The notes under the pieces were generated by a model. It saw only the letters and a list, made by a program, of their open reading frames with translations. It searched no databases and had not been told where the DNA came from. The translations under genes were made by a program, and so were the position numbers. Below, piece by piece: positions 46,020-54,107 of a stretch of 64,000 bases of DNA. The stretch lies in NCBI GenBank assembly GCA_024761205.1, contig JAMASS010000004.1:496001-560000 (forward strand), read 5' to 3'. How positions within the stretch are numbered: position 1 is the stretch's first letter; each line of letters starts with the position of its first letter. The DNA comes from Limisphaerales bacterium. Lineage in GTDB: Bacteria > Verrucomicrobiota > Verrucomicrobiia > Limisphaerales > AAA164-E04.

Positions 46020-47954
46020 ATGAACGCACGAATCATCGTCGCCGCCCAAGTGATTATCACTTTAACCGCGTTTTCCCTATCCGGAGCCGAAGACAGCCAA
46101 CCCTTTGGTCCCGACTTCCCCAATCTCGACAACGCAGCGACCGGTCAATGGTGGTCGGTGAAAGTCGAATCTTCCGAACGCCCTGATAGTAGACGCCGCA
46201 CCCCAAAGAACCTGATCAACCTCAACGTACCGCGCGATGAGGTCGTCGCCTTTGCGGTTTACACCCACGATCGCGGGACACTCAAGTTAAGTGCCCAACT
46301 ATTCCCCTTGCTCGACGGCGAACCCCGGCGGGTGCGCCTTGAGTTCCAGCAGGATGGCAACTGGCGACAGATTGCCACCGCCTTGGTCGTCTACCCGGGA
46401 TGGAGCACCCACTTTCGAATCGATGGTTGGGATAACACCCGTGACGTGCCCTATCGCGTTCGTCATGCCCGAGACGCCATGTTTGAAGGATTGATACGGC
46501 GCGATCCGATCGAAAAAGAAGAGATCGTCCTCGCCTCGCTCTCATGCAATTCCAGCCGCACCAGCGGTCCACGGCCGCGCATCGTGGAGAACATCCAAGC
46601 GCAAGACCCCGACCTGCTCTTCTTTGCCGGAGACCAAACCTACCATCACACCCAACACACCGCCGGCTGGCTTGAATTCGGACTTCAATTTCGTGAACTG
46701 TTTCGGACTCGACCCATGATCGCGATCCCCGATGATCATGACGTCGGTCAAGGAAACATCTGGGGCGCCGAGGGCAAAAAGGCCGCCACTCCTGCGGGAC
46801 CGGACGGGGGTTACTTTTATCCCGTGGACTACATCAACATGGTCCAGCGCGCCCAGACCTGGCATTTGCCGGACCCATGCGACGCCTCGCCAATCCAACG
46901 CGGTATTACCGTCTACTTTACGAACCTCAAGGTCGGCGGCATTGATTTTGCCATCCTGGAAGATCGGAAATTCAAGACCGGTCCCGAAGGCACCATCCCC
47001 AAAATGGGACCGCGTCCGGATCACATCAATGATCCGAGCTACAACCGCGCCACCGTGGATCTTCCCGGACTCAAGCTCCTAGGCGATCGTCAACTTCGCT
47101 TCCTCCAATATTGGAGCCAGGATTGGACCGGTGCCTCCATGAAAGCCGTCCTCTCGCAAACCGCCTTTTGTGGCGCCGTTCACCTGCACGGCACCCCAAA
47201 CAATCGTCTTCTCGCCGATCTCGACAGCAACGCTTGGCCCCAAACCGGGCGTAACAAGGCACTCACTGAAATCCGACGCGCCTGGTCACCGCACCTCTGC
47301 GGTGACCAACACCTAGCCGTAGTCGTACAACATGGCATTGAGACCCATCGCGACGGGCCCTTCGGATTCACCAGCCCCGCCATCGTCAACACCATCTACG
47401 GACGCTGGTGGCATCCGCTGGACGAAAAGGCAGGCAACAACCCAATACCCGGCAGCCCTCTCCCGTGGACCGGTGATTACGAAGACGGCCTCGGCAATGC
47501 CATCACCATGCACGCCTACGCCAATCCCGAAGACCAAACCGATCAATTGAAACGGTCCGACGGTTACGGCCTCATCCGCTTCAACAAAGTCGATCGCACG
47601 ATTCGCTTCGAGTGCTGGCCAAGATTCGCCGACCTTTCTATCGGAGACCTCGCCCAATTTCCCGGTTGGCCCATCACCATCAAGATGTCTGACAACGACG
47701 GCCGCCAGGCCACCCACCTGTTGCCCGAACTGCAATTCTCGGGAATCGCCGATCCCGTGGTGCAAGTGACACGCGAAAAAAACAGCGAAATCCTCTACAC
47801 CATCCGCATCCAGGGACGGCGCTTTCGCCCGCCGGTCTATGCACCAGGAAGCTACACCATCAATATCGGCCAAGACCGGCCCGGTGCCAGGAAATTCACC
47901 GGCGTCACCGCACGCCCACAAAACGACCGCTCCACCATACCCATCCGCTTCTAA
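46020..47954 (+). CDS. Secreted PhoD-like phosphatase/phosphodiesterase
   Basis: About 644 residues from MNARIIVAAQVIITLTAFSL; the track start is 23 residues early. After the signal peptide, a PhoD-like metallophosphatase domain shows LLFFAGDQTYHH, the DDHDVGQGN motif in IAIPDDHDVGQGNIWG, SLSCNSSRTSGPRP and SPHLCGDQHLAVVVQHG, giving the expected Asp/His metal ligands. PhoD enzymes hydrolyse phosphomonoesters or phosphodiesters outside the cytoplasm. A C-terminal beta-rich domain of about 120 residues follows. The gene is monocistronic and close to the partial duplication upstream. Confidence 0.85.
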   Translation: MNARIIVAAQVIITLTAFSLSGAEDSQPFGPDFPNLDNAATGQWWSVKVESSERPDSRRRTPKNLINLNVPRDEVVAFAVYTHDRGTLKLSAQLFPLLDGEPRRVRLEFQQDGNWRQIATALVVYPGWSTHFRIDGWDNTRDVPYRVRHARDAMFEGLIRRDPIEKEEIVLASLSCNSSRTSGPRPRIVENIQAQDPDLLFFAGDQTYHHTQHTAGWLEFGLQFRELFRTRPMIAIPDDHDVGQGNIWGAEGKKAATPAGPDGGYFYPVDYINMVQRAQTWHLPDPCDASPIQRGITVYFTNLKVGGIDFAILEDRKFKTGPEGTIPKMGPRPDHINDPSYNRATVDLPGLKLLGDRQLRFLQYWSQDWTGASMKAVLSQTAFCGAVHLHGTPNNRLLADLDSNAWPQTGRNKALTEIRRAWSPHLCGDQHLAVVVQHGIETHRDGPFGFTSPAIVNTIYGRWWHPLDEKAGNNPIPGSPLPWTGDYEDGLGNAITMHAYANPEDQTDQLKRSDGYGLIRFNKVDRTIRFECWPRFADLSIGDLAQFPGWPITIKMSDNDGRQATHLLPELQFSGIADPVVQVTREKNSEILYTIRIQGRRFRPPVYAPGSYTINIGQDRPGARKFTGVTARPQNDRSTIPIRF

Positions 47955-48057
47955 CAAACTGCTGAAAAGTCCGAGGGGCCAAAAATTTCCGCCAAAAACG
48001 ATCAGTCCAAATCATCCCTTTTTTCAGCAACCTGCCAACAACCACCACCGCCCCATT

Positions 48058-48912
48058 CTATACATTTCGGATACGCGGTTCCTCCTCAAGATACGCTTCA
48101 GCCACGGCCTGCCCTTGGGGACCGTGAGCTAAACGGATTGTCAGTTCCTCGGACAGTGCCGGGGTATTCCTGGAAATGCGATTGAGAAGATCATTATGTT
48201 CCAGCGTGATCAAAATGTCCGGGTCGGTTGAAGCTTGCACTTCGGCGCGCTGTTCTTCCCAGGTTTTGTCGCGCTGGTCATGGATAGCACGTATCTTGTC
48301 CCAACCTCGGATCATGGTGGTGTTCATTTCCCAAAGCTGGCCGTCAAACTCGCGGTCAAGAAAGCCGTCCTTTGCCTCTTGCTTGACCAAGAGCGCCACC
48401 AGCTCGCCCTCGTCCAGCGGCGGCTGCATCCACGCTGATTCGGCTTTAATCGTCCGTCCCCGAAACGAATGCTCCATGCGATACTGCCGCAATTCATAGG
48501 GCGAAAGATACTCGCCCATCCGCGCCCACTGCTCACGCTCCAGATCGCGCGGGGATGGCCTTTTCGGTGCGAAACACGCCCTGACAACCTCATTTTGCTT
48601 GATGGCCCATTCTGATTTCTTGTCCAATGTTCCACGATTGAAATACTGCTCGTTGCCGTCTTTCAATTCATCCCGCTGCTTTTCCAACTCCGCCAACTGC
48701 GGGGCGTATTCCTCGGCGATGGCGTGGACGACCGCCCAGTCTTCGGCGGTGGCTCGTCGGTCTCTGCCAGACCCGATAGTCTGTGCCTTCGCCTTATATT
48801 CGGCGACGTTTTCCGTTGTGGCGACGGGATTTTCCATTGCCGGCTCCGTTTCCATCGGCGGACGGAAGGTCACATAGCCGAGAATCACGGCAAACAGACC
48901 CACTGTCATCAA
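48058..48912 (-). CDS. Membrane-anchored charged helical protein of unknown function
   Basis: 284 residues from MMTVGLFAVILGYVTFRPPM, one membrane helix, then long charged helices (KRAEYKAK-like VAEYKAKAQTIGSG, LAELEKQRDELKDGNEQYFN, GEYLSPYELRQYRMEHS). It may have lost its true start: an upstream ATG (MRTL) leads into another frame one base away, so a small deletion in the signal region is possible. It resembles the protein of the 15.5-16.2 kb unit in style. Function unknown. Confidence 0.6.
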   Translation of the reverse strand: MMTVGLFAVILGYVTFRPPMETEPAMENPVATTENVAEYKAKAQTIGSGRDRRATAEDWAVVHAIAEEYAPQLAELEKQRDELKDGNEQYFNRGTLDKKSEWAIKQNEVVRACFAPKRPSPRDLEREQWARMGEYLSPYELRQYRMEHSFRGRTIKAESAWMQPPLDEGELVALLVKQEAKDGFLDREFDGQLWEMNTTMIRGWDKIRAIHDQRDKTWEEQRAEVQASTDPDILITLEHNDLLNRISRNTPALSEELTIRLAHGPQGQAVAEAYLEEEPRIRNV

Positions 48913-48964
48913 TAAGCGTTCTCATAACGTTGGTTCTCCTAATGCCTTCCTTACATTTTAGTTG

Positions 48965-49720
48965 TTGTTCGGCAAGGCATCAATGGCCGTTGGTTTAGCT
49001 TCCCCTTGCGCTTGCTGGAACTCCTGTTCTCGCTGCTGCAGCAAGCGGTTGGTTCGTCTTTCTCACCCATTCCGGCGGCTTCTCGCCCCGGCTACGGTCC
49101 ATGATGGTCACCCCGTAGATTTCCTCCTGCTGCCGCCTCGTTTCCGGGTCGTTGAAAGGCGTTTTATACTCGTCCCGACTCAGACCATCCATCAGCCAAG
49201 CCAAGAAACAAGAGACGGCCTGCCATAATATCGGCCAGCACTTGCTCCCCGAATTCCTCCCGAATTCGCTCGCGCCACGAGGTTAGTATCTGTTTTTCGA
49301 CTTCACGCGAATTATCCCACCTTCACGGCTCCCACAGCCGGGAATCTCAATGCGATCATCCATTTCCGTGCTCTTAACCGTGCGTTTGTATTCCGTGGCC
49401 AATGTCAGCAAGTCCTCCGTGCGTTCCTCGTCATCGCTCATTGAGTTCTGCCGCAGTTTTTCCAGGGCGGCCTCGTATTGGGCAAAGTATTGAAATTCCT
49501 GCGGGTGAGATGAAAGGGCGCCAACTCCCACGACAGGAGTTTCTTCCCTCTTCCCACCGTCGTAGTGGCCGGGCCGTAGTATAATGCGCCTTGCCCGATA
49601 AATCGAACTTAGCGACATCGCTGGACGGAGAACGCCTTCGCGCCATACAACAAATGCCGGTGCTCATGCGAAAATCCGGCATTGATGATGACACCACGGA
49701 GTTTTGGAAACTATGCTTTT
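48965..49720 (-). pseudogene. Decayed protein(s) of unknown function
   Basis: Several short frames on the minus strand connect only by frameshifts: ILRPGHYDGGKREETPVVGV, YEAALEKLRQNSMSDDEERT, LTLATEYKRTVKSTEMDDRI, then SWRERIREEFGEQVLADIMA and DEYKTPFNDPETRRQQEEIY, GVTIMDRSRGEKPPEW. The pieces look like real coding sequence with an acidic helical character, but no family is recognised. The block ends just before the AT-rich TIR-STAND gene. Confidence 0.5.
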
Positions 49721-49890
49721 TTCATTGACTAATAACCCTGTCGTAGTGAACGATTCTGTTCAATGTTGCGAACGGGTATGGTTTAACCCAGACTGGCTGG
49801 CTCGCTACAACTTTCATTATTGACGAGAGTTTTTTAGCTTGATACGTTTAACACTGTTACCCACATTAACACTACTACCACAAAATAGTT

Positions 49891-52362
49891 ATGATTGCTA
49901 AATATAATTTTGAGCTCCAATTATTTTATAGTTACAGCCATAAAGATTCTGGCTATAGAGAAGACATGGAAAAGGCATTAAAGAAACTAGAACACGATGG
50001 CTCTCTAACCAGTTGGCACGACGGAAAAATTCTTCCAGGGCAATCTATTTCTAATAAAATCAAAAAGAAATTAGAAAACTCCGACATAATCGTCTTTTTG
50101 ATGAGTCAAGATTTTATAGCCTCCAATGAGTGTAGGAAAGAATGGTCGGAAGCCTGCAATATCAAAGAAAAAAAACCACGAGTTGCCCTGGTTCCAGTCA
50201 TTTTAAAAGAATGTGCGTGGCGGGACATAAGAGGTATGAGTGACCTTAAAGCACTCCCGGAAGATGCAAAACCGGTAGCACAATTTGATTCTCCGGATAC
50301 TGCATGGCAACAGGTCTATGAAGGGATAAAGAATCTAACAGAAAAATTAGCAAAAGACTTTACACTCAAAGATGAATTCCGGAAGGAAGTAGAAAAAACG
50401 AAGTTTATTGCCCAAGAGCATATTTCTTTACAAGAGATATTCGTATTTCCACAGTTATCCTACGACATTGACTCATATCGTGATAAGTCGGTAAGGGATG
50501 TAGCGGAGTTGCTACGAAACGATCATGTATTAATATATGGAGAGCAGTTAAGTGGTAAGACTACTTTGTGTCGCCATTTATTTCTTACTTTGGTTGAGGA
50601 TGACAAACCTGTTATTTATATTGACTTGGAAACGGTAACTAGAAAAGCAAAATCAGAGCTTTTCCAGGAATTCTACCAGGAAGAGTTTCATGGTAACTAT
50701 ACTCAATGGGAAAAACAATCCGACAAGAAGAGCATTATACTTGATAACTTGACTAAAGATAAAATTAAATGCCTGTCGTTGGCTCAAGAACATTTTACAC
50801 AGATAATTGCAGTATTATCTTCAACTGAATTTTTTTCATATTTTAAAGATGAAAGTCAATTAGCGGAATTTAAGTTTTTAAAAATAAATCCGTTCACACA
50901 CGTCCAACAAGAACAATTAATCAAGAAAAGGGCACCACTATCTAATGCAGATCAATCAACTGCATCTATTGATATTCAAGTTGATAAAATAGAGGAAAAA
51001 ATCAACGCAGTGATGACTCAGCAGAAAATTATACCGAGATACCCTTTTTATATTCTTTCAATATTACAAACGTTAGAAGGGTTTATGCCTACCAACTTAA
51101 CTATTACGTCGTATGGTCATTGCTATCATGTCCTGATATTAAGCCATCTGATTAAGTCTGGTATTGAAAAAACCGATGACAAGACCAATATGTGCTTTAA
51201 CTTTTTAGAGCATTGGGCATTTGAGCAATATAAGCAAAACACCAAAAGCCATGAAGATGCAAGTATAGGAAGTAGATTTGAAGCGTTTATTTCCGGTTAT
51301 AAACCTAGGTTCATTATCAAAGACTCTATACTGAACAGACTAAAGCATCCAGAATATGGGCTGATTCGGAATGATGGCGAGTTTAGAGATCGCTATACCT
51401 ACTATTTTTTCTTAGGGAAATACCTAGCTAATTTAGATAACAAAGAGAACAAGGCAGTTATTCAGGACATACTTGAGCGAAGTTATACGCCATCCAATAG
51501 TTTAATATTGTTATTTATTATCCATCATACCTCCAGCGCTGACATTATTGATGATATTGTGCTTCAGTCTATGTGCACACTGGATAATTTGAAACCAGCC
51601 AAACTGGATAAAGAAGAAACACAAGAATTTGATAAATTAATTAATCAAATACCAGACAATGCTCTTTCCCAAGACTCTGCTGAATCTGAAAGAACACTAG
51701 AACGAGAGGGAAGAGATAGACAAGAAGAATATAGTGATTTGAGTGAAGATGAATCCGATGAGTCTATGACTGAGATGAACGATCTTTACAGACTCATGAA
51801 AAACAATGAAATCTTGGGGCAAGTTTTAAGTAACAGGCATGGCAATATGGAACGTAAAAAGCTCACTGAAATAATTGAAGCCGTTATGGATGGTGGTTTA
51901 CGTTTGGTTAGGAGATTTCTATTCGATCAGTCAGAAATAAATGCTTTTGCAGCATTTCTTCACGAACGCTATCCAGAAGAAAATCTTGAGGAGATCAAGC
52001 AATTGTTTAGATTTTTCAGCTTTATCTGGACAATATCTCATATTGAGAAAGCTGTCAGTGCATTGAATGAAAGGGAACTTAAACCACTGATTCAAAGCAT
52101 TATTGAAAAGAAAAAACATCCCGCCTATAAGTTAATCGATTATTTCTTACATTTAAGCTGGGTCGAAAAGCTTTCCAAAGATGATGCACAAGTACTTAAG
52201 CAGCTTTTACAAGATTATTCCTACCCTTTCATGAAACGCGTAATATCATTAAAAACACAACACTATATTAATACTCATCGTATTGATGCGCCGGTTGTAC
52301 AAAAAATTTGTTCATTGTTGGAAATTGAATACAAACCCAGATTGGGACTACGCAAAAATTGA
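49891..52362 (+). CDS. TIR-STAND NTPase (antiphage defence-type)
   Basis: An 823-residue protein. Residues 1-150 form a TIR domain (LFYSYSHKDSGYREDMEKAL, WHDGKILPGQSISNKI, IIVFLMSQDFIASNECRKEW) with the glutamate that serves as the NADase catalytic residue in active TIRs. A P-loop GEQLSGKTT lies near residue 217 and a Walker B-like KKSIILDNL near 280, giving a STAND-type NTPase. The C-terminal half is helical, with a low-complexity acidic insert (EREGRDRQEEYSDLSEDESD) near residue 610. Similar TIR-NTPases deplete NAD during abortive infection; that role is inferred. Base composition is much more AT-rich than all neighbours, pointing to recent transfer. No second system gene is adjacent; type I restriction remnants follow downstream. 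Confidence 0.85.
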   Translation: MIAKYNFELQLFYSYSHKDSGYREDMEKALKKLEHDGSLTSWHDGKILPGQSISNKIKKKLENSDIIVFLMSQDFIASNECRKEWSEACNIKEKKPRVALVPVILKECAWRDIRGMSDLKALPEDAKPVAQFDSPDTAWQQVYEGIKNLTEKLAKDFTLKDEFRKEVEKTKFIAQEHISLQEIFVFPQLSYDIDSYRDKSVRDVAELLRNDHVLIYGEQLSGKTTLCRHLFLTLVEDDKPVIYIDLETVTRKAKSELFQEFYQEEFHGNYTQWEKQSDKKSIILDNLTKDKIKCLSLAQEHFTQIIAVLSSTEFFSYFKDESQLAEFKFLKINPFTHVQQEQLIKKRAPLSNADQSTASIDIQVDKIEEKINAVMTQQKIIPRYPFYILSILQTLEGFMPTNLTITSYGHCYHVLILSHLIKSGIEKTDDKTNMCFNFLEHWAFEQYKQNTKSHEDASIGSRFEAFISGYKPRFIIKDSILNRLKHPEYGLIRNDGEFRDRYTYYFFLGKYLANLDNKENKAVIQDILERSYTPSNSLILLFIIHHTSSADIIDDIVLQSMCTLDNLKPAKLDKEETQEFDKLINQIPDNALSQDSAESERTLEREGRDRQEEYSDLSEDESDESMTEMNDLYRLMKNNEILGQVLSNRHGNMERKKLTEIIEAVMDGGLRLVRRFLFDQSEINAFAAFLHERYPEENLEEIKQLFRFFSFIWTISHIEKAVSALNERELKPLIQSIIEKKKHPAYKLIDYFLHLSWVEKLSKDDAQVLKQLLQDYSYPFMKRVISLKTQHYINTHRIDAPVVQKICSLLEIEYKPRLGLRKN

Positions 52363-52443
52363 CACGCTTTGTGGATATACCATTCTGTTGTCCTGCCTAT
52401 CTGTTACTTTTAACCCTTCACTCTCAGGTCAGTAGTTTTTGCA

Positions 52444-52887
52444 TCAGGCCGCGTTTTTGAGTGCGGTAGCGGTCTGCCAGTTGTTTGAGTAAGTCAATTT
52501 CTCGCTGGGCGGTAGGAGAATGCGGGCGATTTGTTTTTGTTCGGAGAGGGGTGGAAGTAGCACTTTGATTTTTAGAAATATTGAAGCGTGTGACCCCTGA
52601 GCTAGAATTGAGACTGCTTTCCTAAAAGATGCACTACGAAACAGATATTGTGAAAATGCTGGTAGAAGCTTTTTGCCGCCGGTTTCGCGAGAGCGGTCAA
52701 ATACCAGAATGGCAACCGGTATTGAGGTCGTGGGGAAGAGGTTGCCCGGCAGCCCGATAACGGCGTCCAGTAGGTTTTCTTCAATGAGTTGCTGCCGGAT
52801 CCGGCCTTCCGCCGCGCCCCGGAACAGGACACCGTGGGGGACGACTACGGCAACACGGCCCTTTTTCACGGTTGCCACTTCAATCAT
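52444..52887 (-). pseudogene. Chimeric hsdM/hsdS remnant
   Basis: The minus-strand frame begins with a C-terminal HsdM piece (KKGRVAVVVPHGVLFRGAAE, LLDAVIGLPGNLFPTTSIPV, AILVFDRSRETGGKK) and then switches without a stop to an HsdS C-terminal piece (FRSASFRKAVSILAQGSHAS, LLPPLSEQKQIARIL). The methylase core (NPPY) is absent. This is a deletion fusion of type I restriction-modification genes. Confidence 0.8.
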
Positions 52888-53266
52888 GTGGTGCCAAGGG
52901 GCGGAAGATGATATCGCCCTTGCTCAACAGATGGTGAGGCTTAAAACGGTTGTGGATCCTGAAGTCAAGCTCACGGATCAATTCGTCGTTGCCGGTGATG
53001 TCTTTCAAGCGGATCAGTCTGGTGGTACCCTGGGCAACCTGCTCAATGCGGGAGCGGAAAGTGACCCCGCTGGAGATTTTCGCGACATCACCGAGGGAAT
53101 GGGTGCGTTTTTGACCACATTTCGGCAGTTTAGCAGCCCTTCCTTGGGAAATTTTTTTATTTGCAGTATTTTTCTGTTGCCTTGCCGAGTGCTTATTTTT
53201 GTAGCTGCTTGTAAAGCCCAAGCGAGTCGGAATTTTTCGGCGCAAACCGGCACGAAGACGGGCCAT
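52880..53266 (-). pseudogene. hsdS: hsdS specificity subunit N-terminal remnant
   Basis: The frame ends with a target-recognition-domain start: SLGDVAKISSGVTFRSRIEQ, TTRLIRLKDITGNDELIREL and KPHHLLSKGDIIFRP. It is cut after about 75 conserved residues and runs into the HsdM piece. The first 55 residues are basic and non-homologous. It cannot encode a working subunit. Confidence 0.72.
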
Positions 53267-53484
53267 AAAAGGTTCCCGTACGGTGAGACGCTACCGTCAC
53301 GTCAAAGCGGATGGGAGGTCCGGCTGATGAGCAAATTGGTGAGATGCCCAGCTTTAGCCGTGCGACTAGGACCGCTCCTTCAGCCGTGAGATGCGGTCTC
53401 GTAAAGACGCAGTGACAACTTTAGCTTGGCGGATGGGTGCACGTCTGCGAGATTGGGGATTGATTCTTAGCCCGGTGAAGCATC

Positions 53485-53727
53485 ATGAAGCAGATTAGCA
53501 TCGAATACTGTGTGGTCTGAAACTATCGCCCCAAGGCAGCCAGTTTGGCTGCGACCATTGAGGCGGCGTTTCCTGGTGTTCAAGTCGAACTCAAGCCCGG
53601 AGGACGGGGTGATTTCATTGTGACTTGTGAAACAAGGACCGTCTGGGACAAGAAGGTTCAGGACGATCGATTTCCCGAGGAGAACGAGGTTGTTCGCCGA
53701 CTCAAGGACGAAGGTTTTGGTGTTTAG
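53485..53727 (+). CDS. SelW/Rdx-family selenoprotein (UGA = selenocysteine at codon 12)
   Basis: The ATG at 53485 opens MKQISIEYCVV, then TGA at 53518-53520, then NYRPKAASLAATIEAAFPGV, VELKPGGRGDFIVTCET and FPEENEVVRRLKDEGFGV to TAG, 80 residues in all. This is the Rdx (SelW/SelT/SelH-like) thioredoxin-fold pattern, and the TGA sits exactly at the second position of C-x-x-U (CVVU). The ORF track reports only the part after the first internal ATG. A hairpin with bacterial SECIS geometry follows (separate entry). SelW-type proteins are redox proteins of unsettled partner. The reading frame shows no other defect. A pseudogene with a chance TGA is the alternative, but the position argues strongly against it. 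Confidence 0.85.
53521..53552 (+). promoter_or_regulatory. Bacterial SECIS element of the SelW-like gene
   Basis: GCAGCC (53536-53541) pairs with GGCTGC (53547-53552) around AGTTT. The stem starts 15 bases after the UGA and the loop about 21 bases after it, and a G occupies the first or second loop position, as required by the described bacterial SECIS consensus. SelB would bind here to decode the UGA. Confidence 0.75.
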
Positions 53728-53823
53728 CGGTTGACTTGGCGTCTTGCCATTCGTTTTCCAGGCAATGCGAGCGTTGCCATCTTCGGGCTGAGCTGTTAAA
53801 CGGTTGCCCTTCCGAGCCTGATC

Positions 53824-54105
53824 ATGGATGCATCGAACGGCAAACAAGAACGGTCCGCCTCCAGCAGTTACTGGCGAGCTAACCTGCGGATTTTGGCGGT
53901 TTTACTGAGTGTTTGGTTTCTTTCGGGTTGTCTGCTGAGTATCGTTTTTGTCGAGCCATTGAATAAGATCAAGGTGGGCGGATTTCCCCTTGGTTTTTGG
54001 TTTGCGCAACAGGGGACCATTTACGTGTTCATCGTGCTGGTTTTTGTCTATGCGGCGCTGATGGAGCGATTGGATCAGAAACATGGTGTGAGCGGAGATC
54101 AGTGA
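53824..54105 (+). CDS. DUF4212 small subunit of a sodium:solute symporter
   Basis: 93 residues with two membrane helices (ILAVLLSVWFLSGCLLSIVF and TIYVFIVLVFVYAALM) and a conserved FPLGFWFAQQG between them, the DUF4212 pattern. These proteins are encoded directly before VC_2705-type sodium:solute symporters, as here with 2 bases between the stop and the next ATG. They are thought to assemble with the large subunit. Confidence 0.9.
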   Translation: MDASNGKQERSASSSYWRANLRILAVLLSVWFLSGCLLSIVFVEPLNKIKVGGFPLGFWFAQQGTIYVFIVLVFVYAALMERLDQKHGVSGDQ

Positions 54106-54107
54106 CC

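Noticed and set aside
47960-48045. TGCTGAAAA...TTTTCAGCA inverted repeat between phoD and the next gene as a terminator
   Set aside because: The loop would be about 50 bases and there is no proper GC-rich stem, so it was not annotated.
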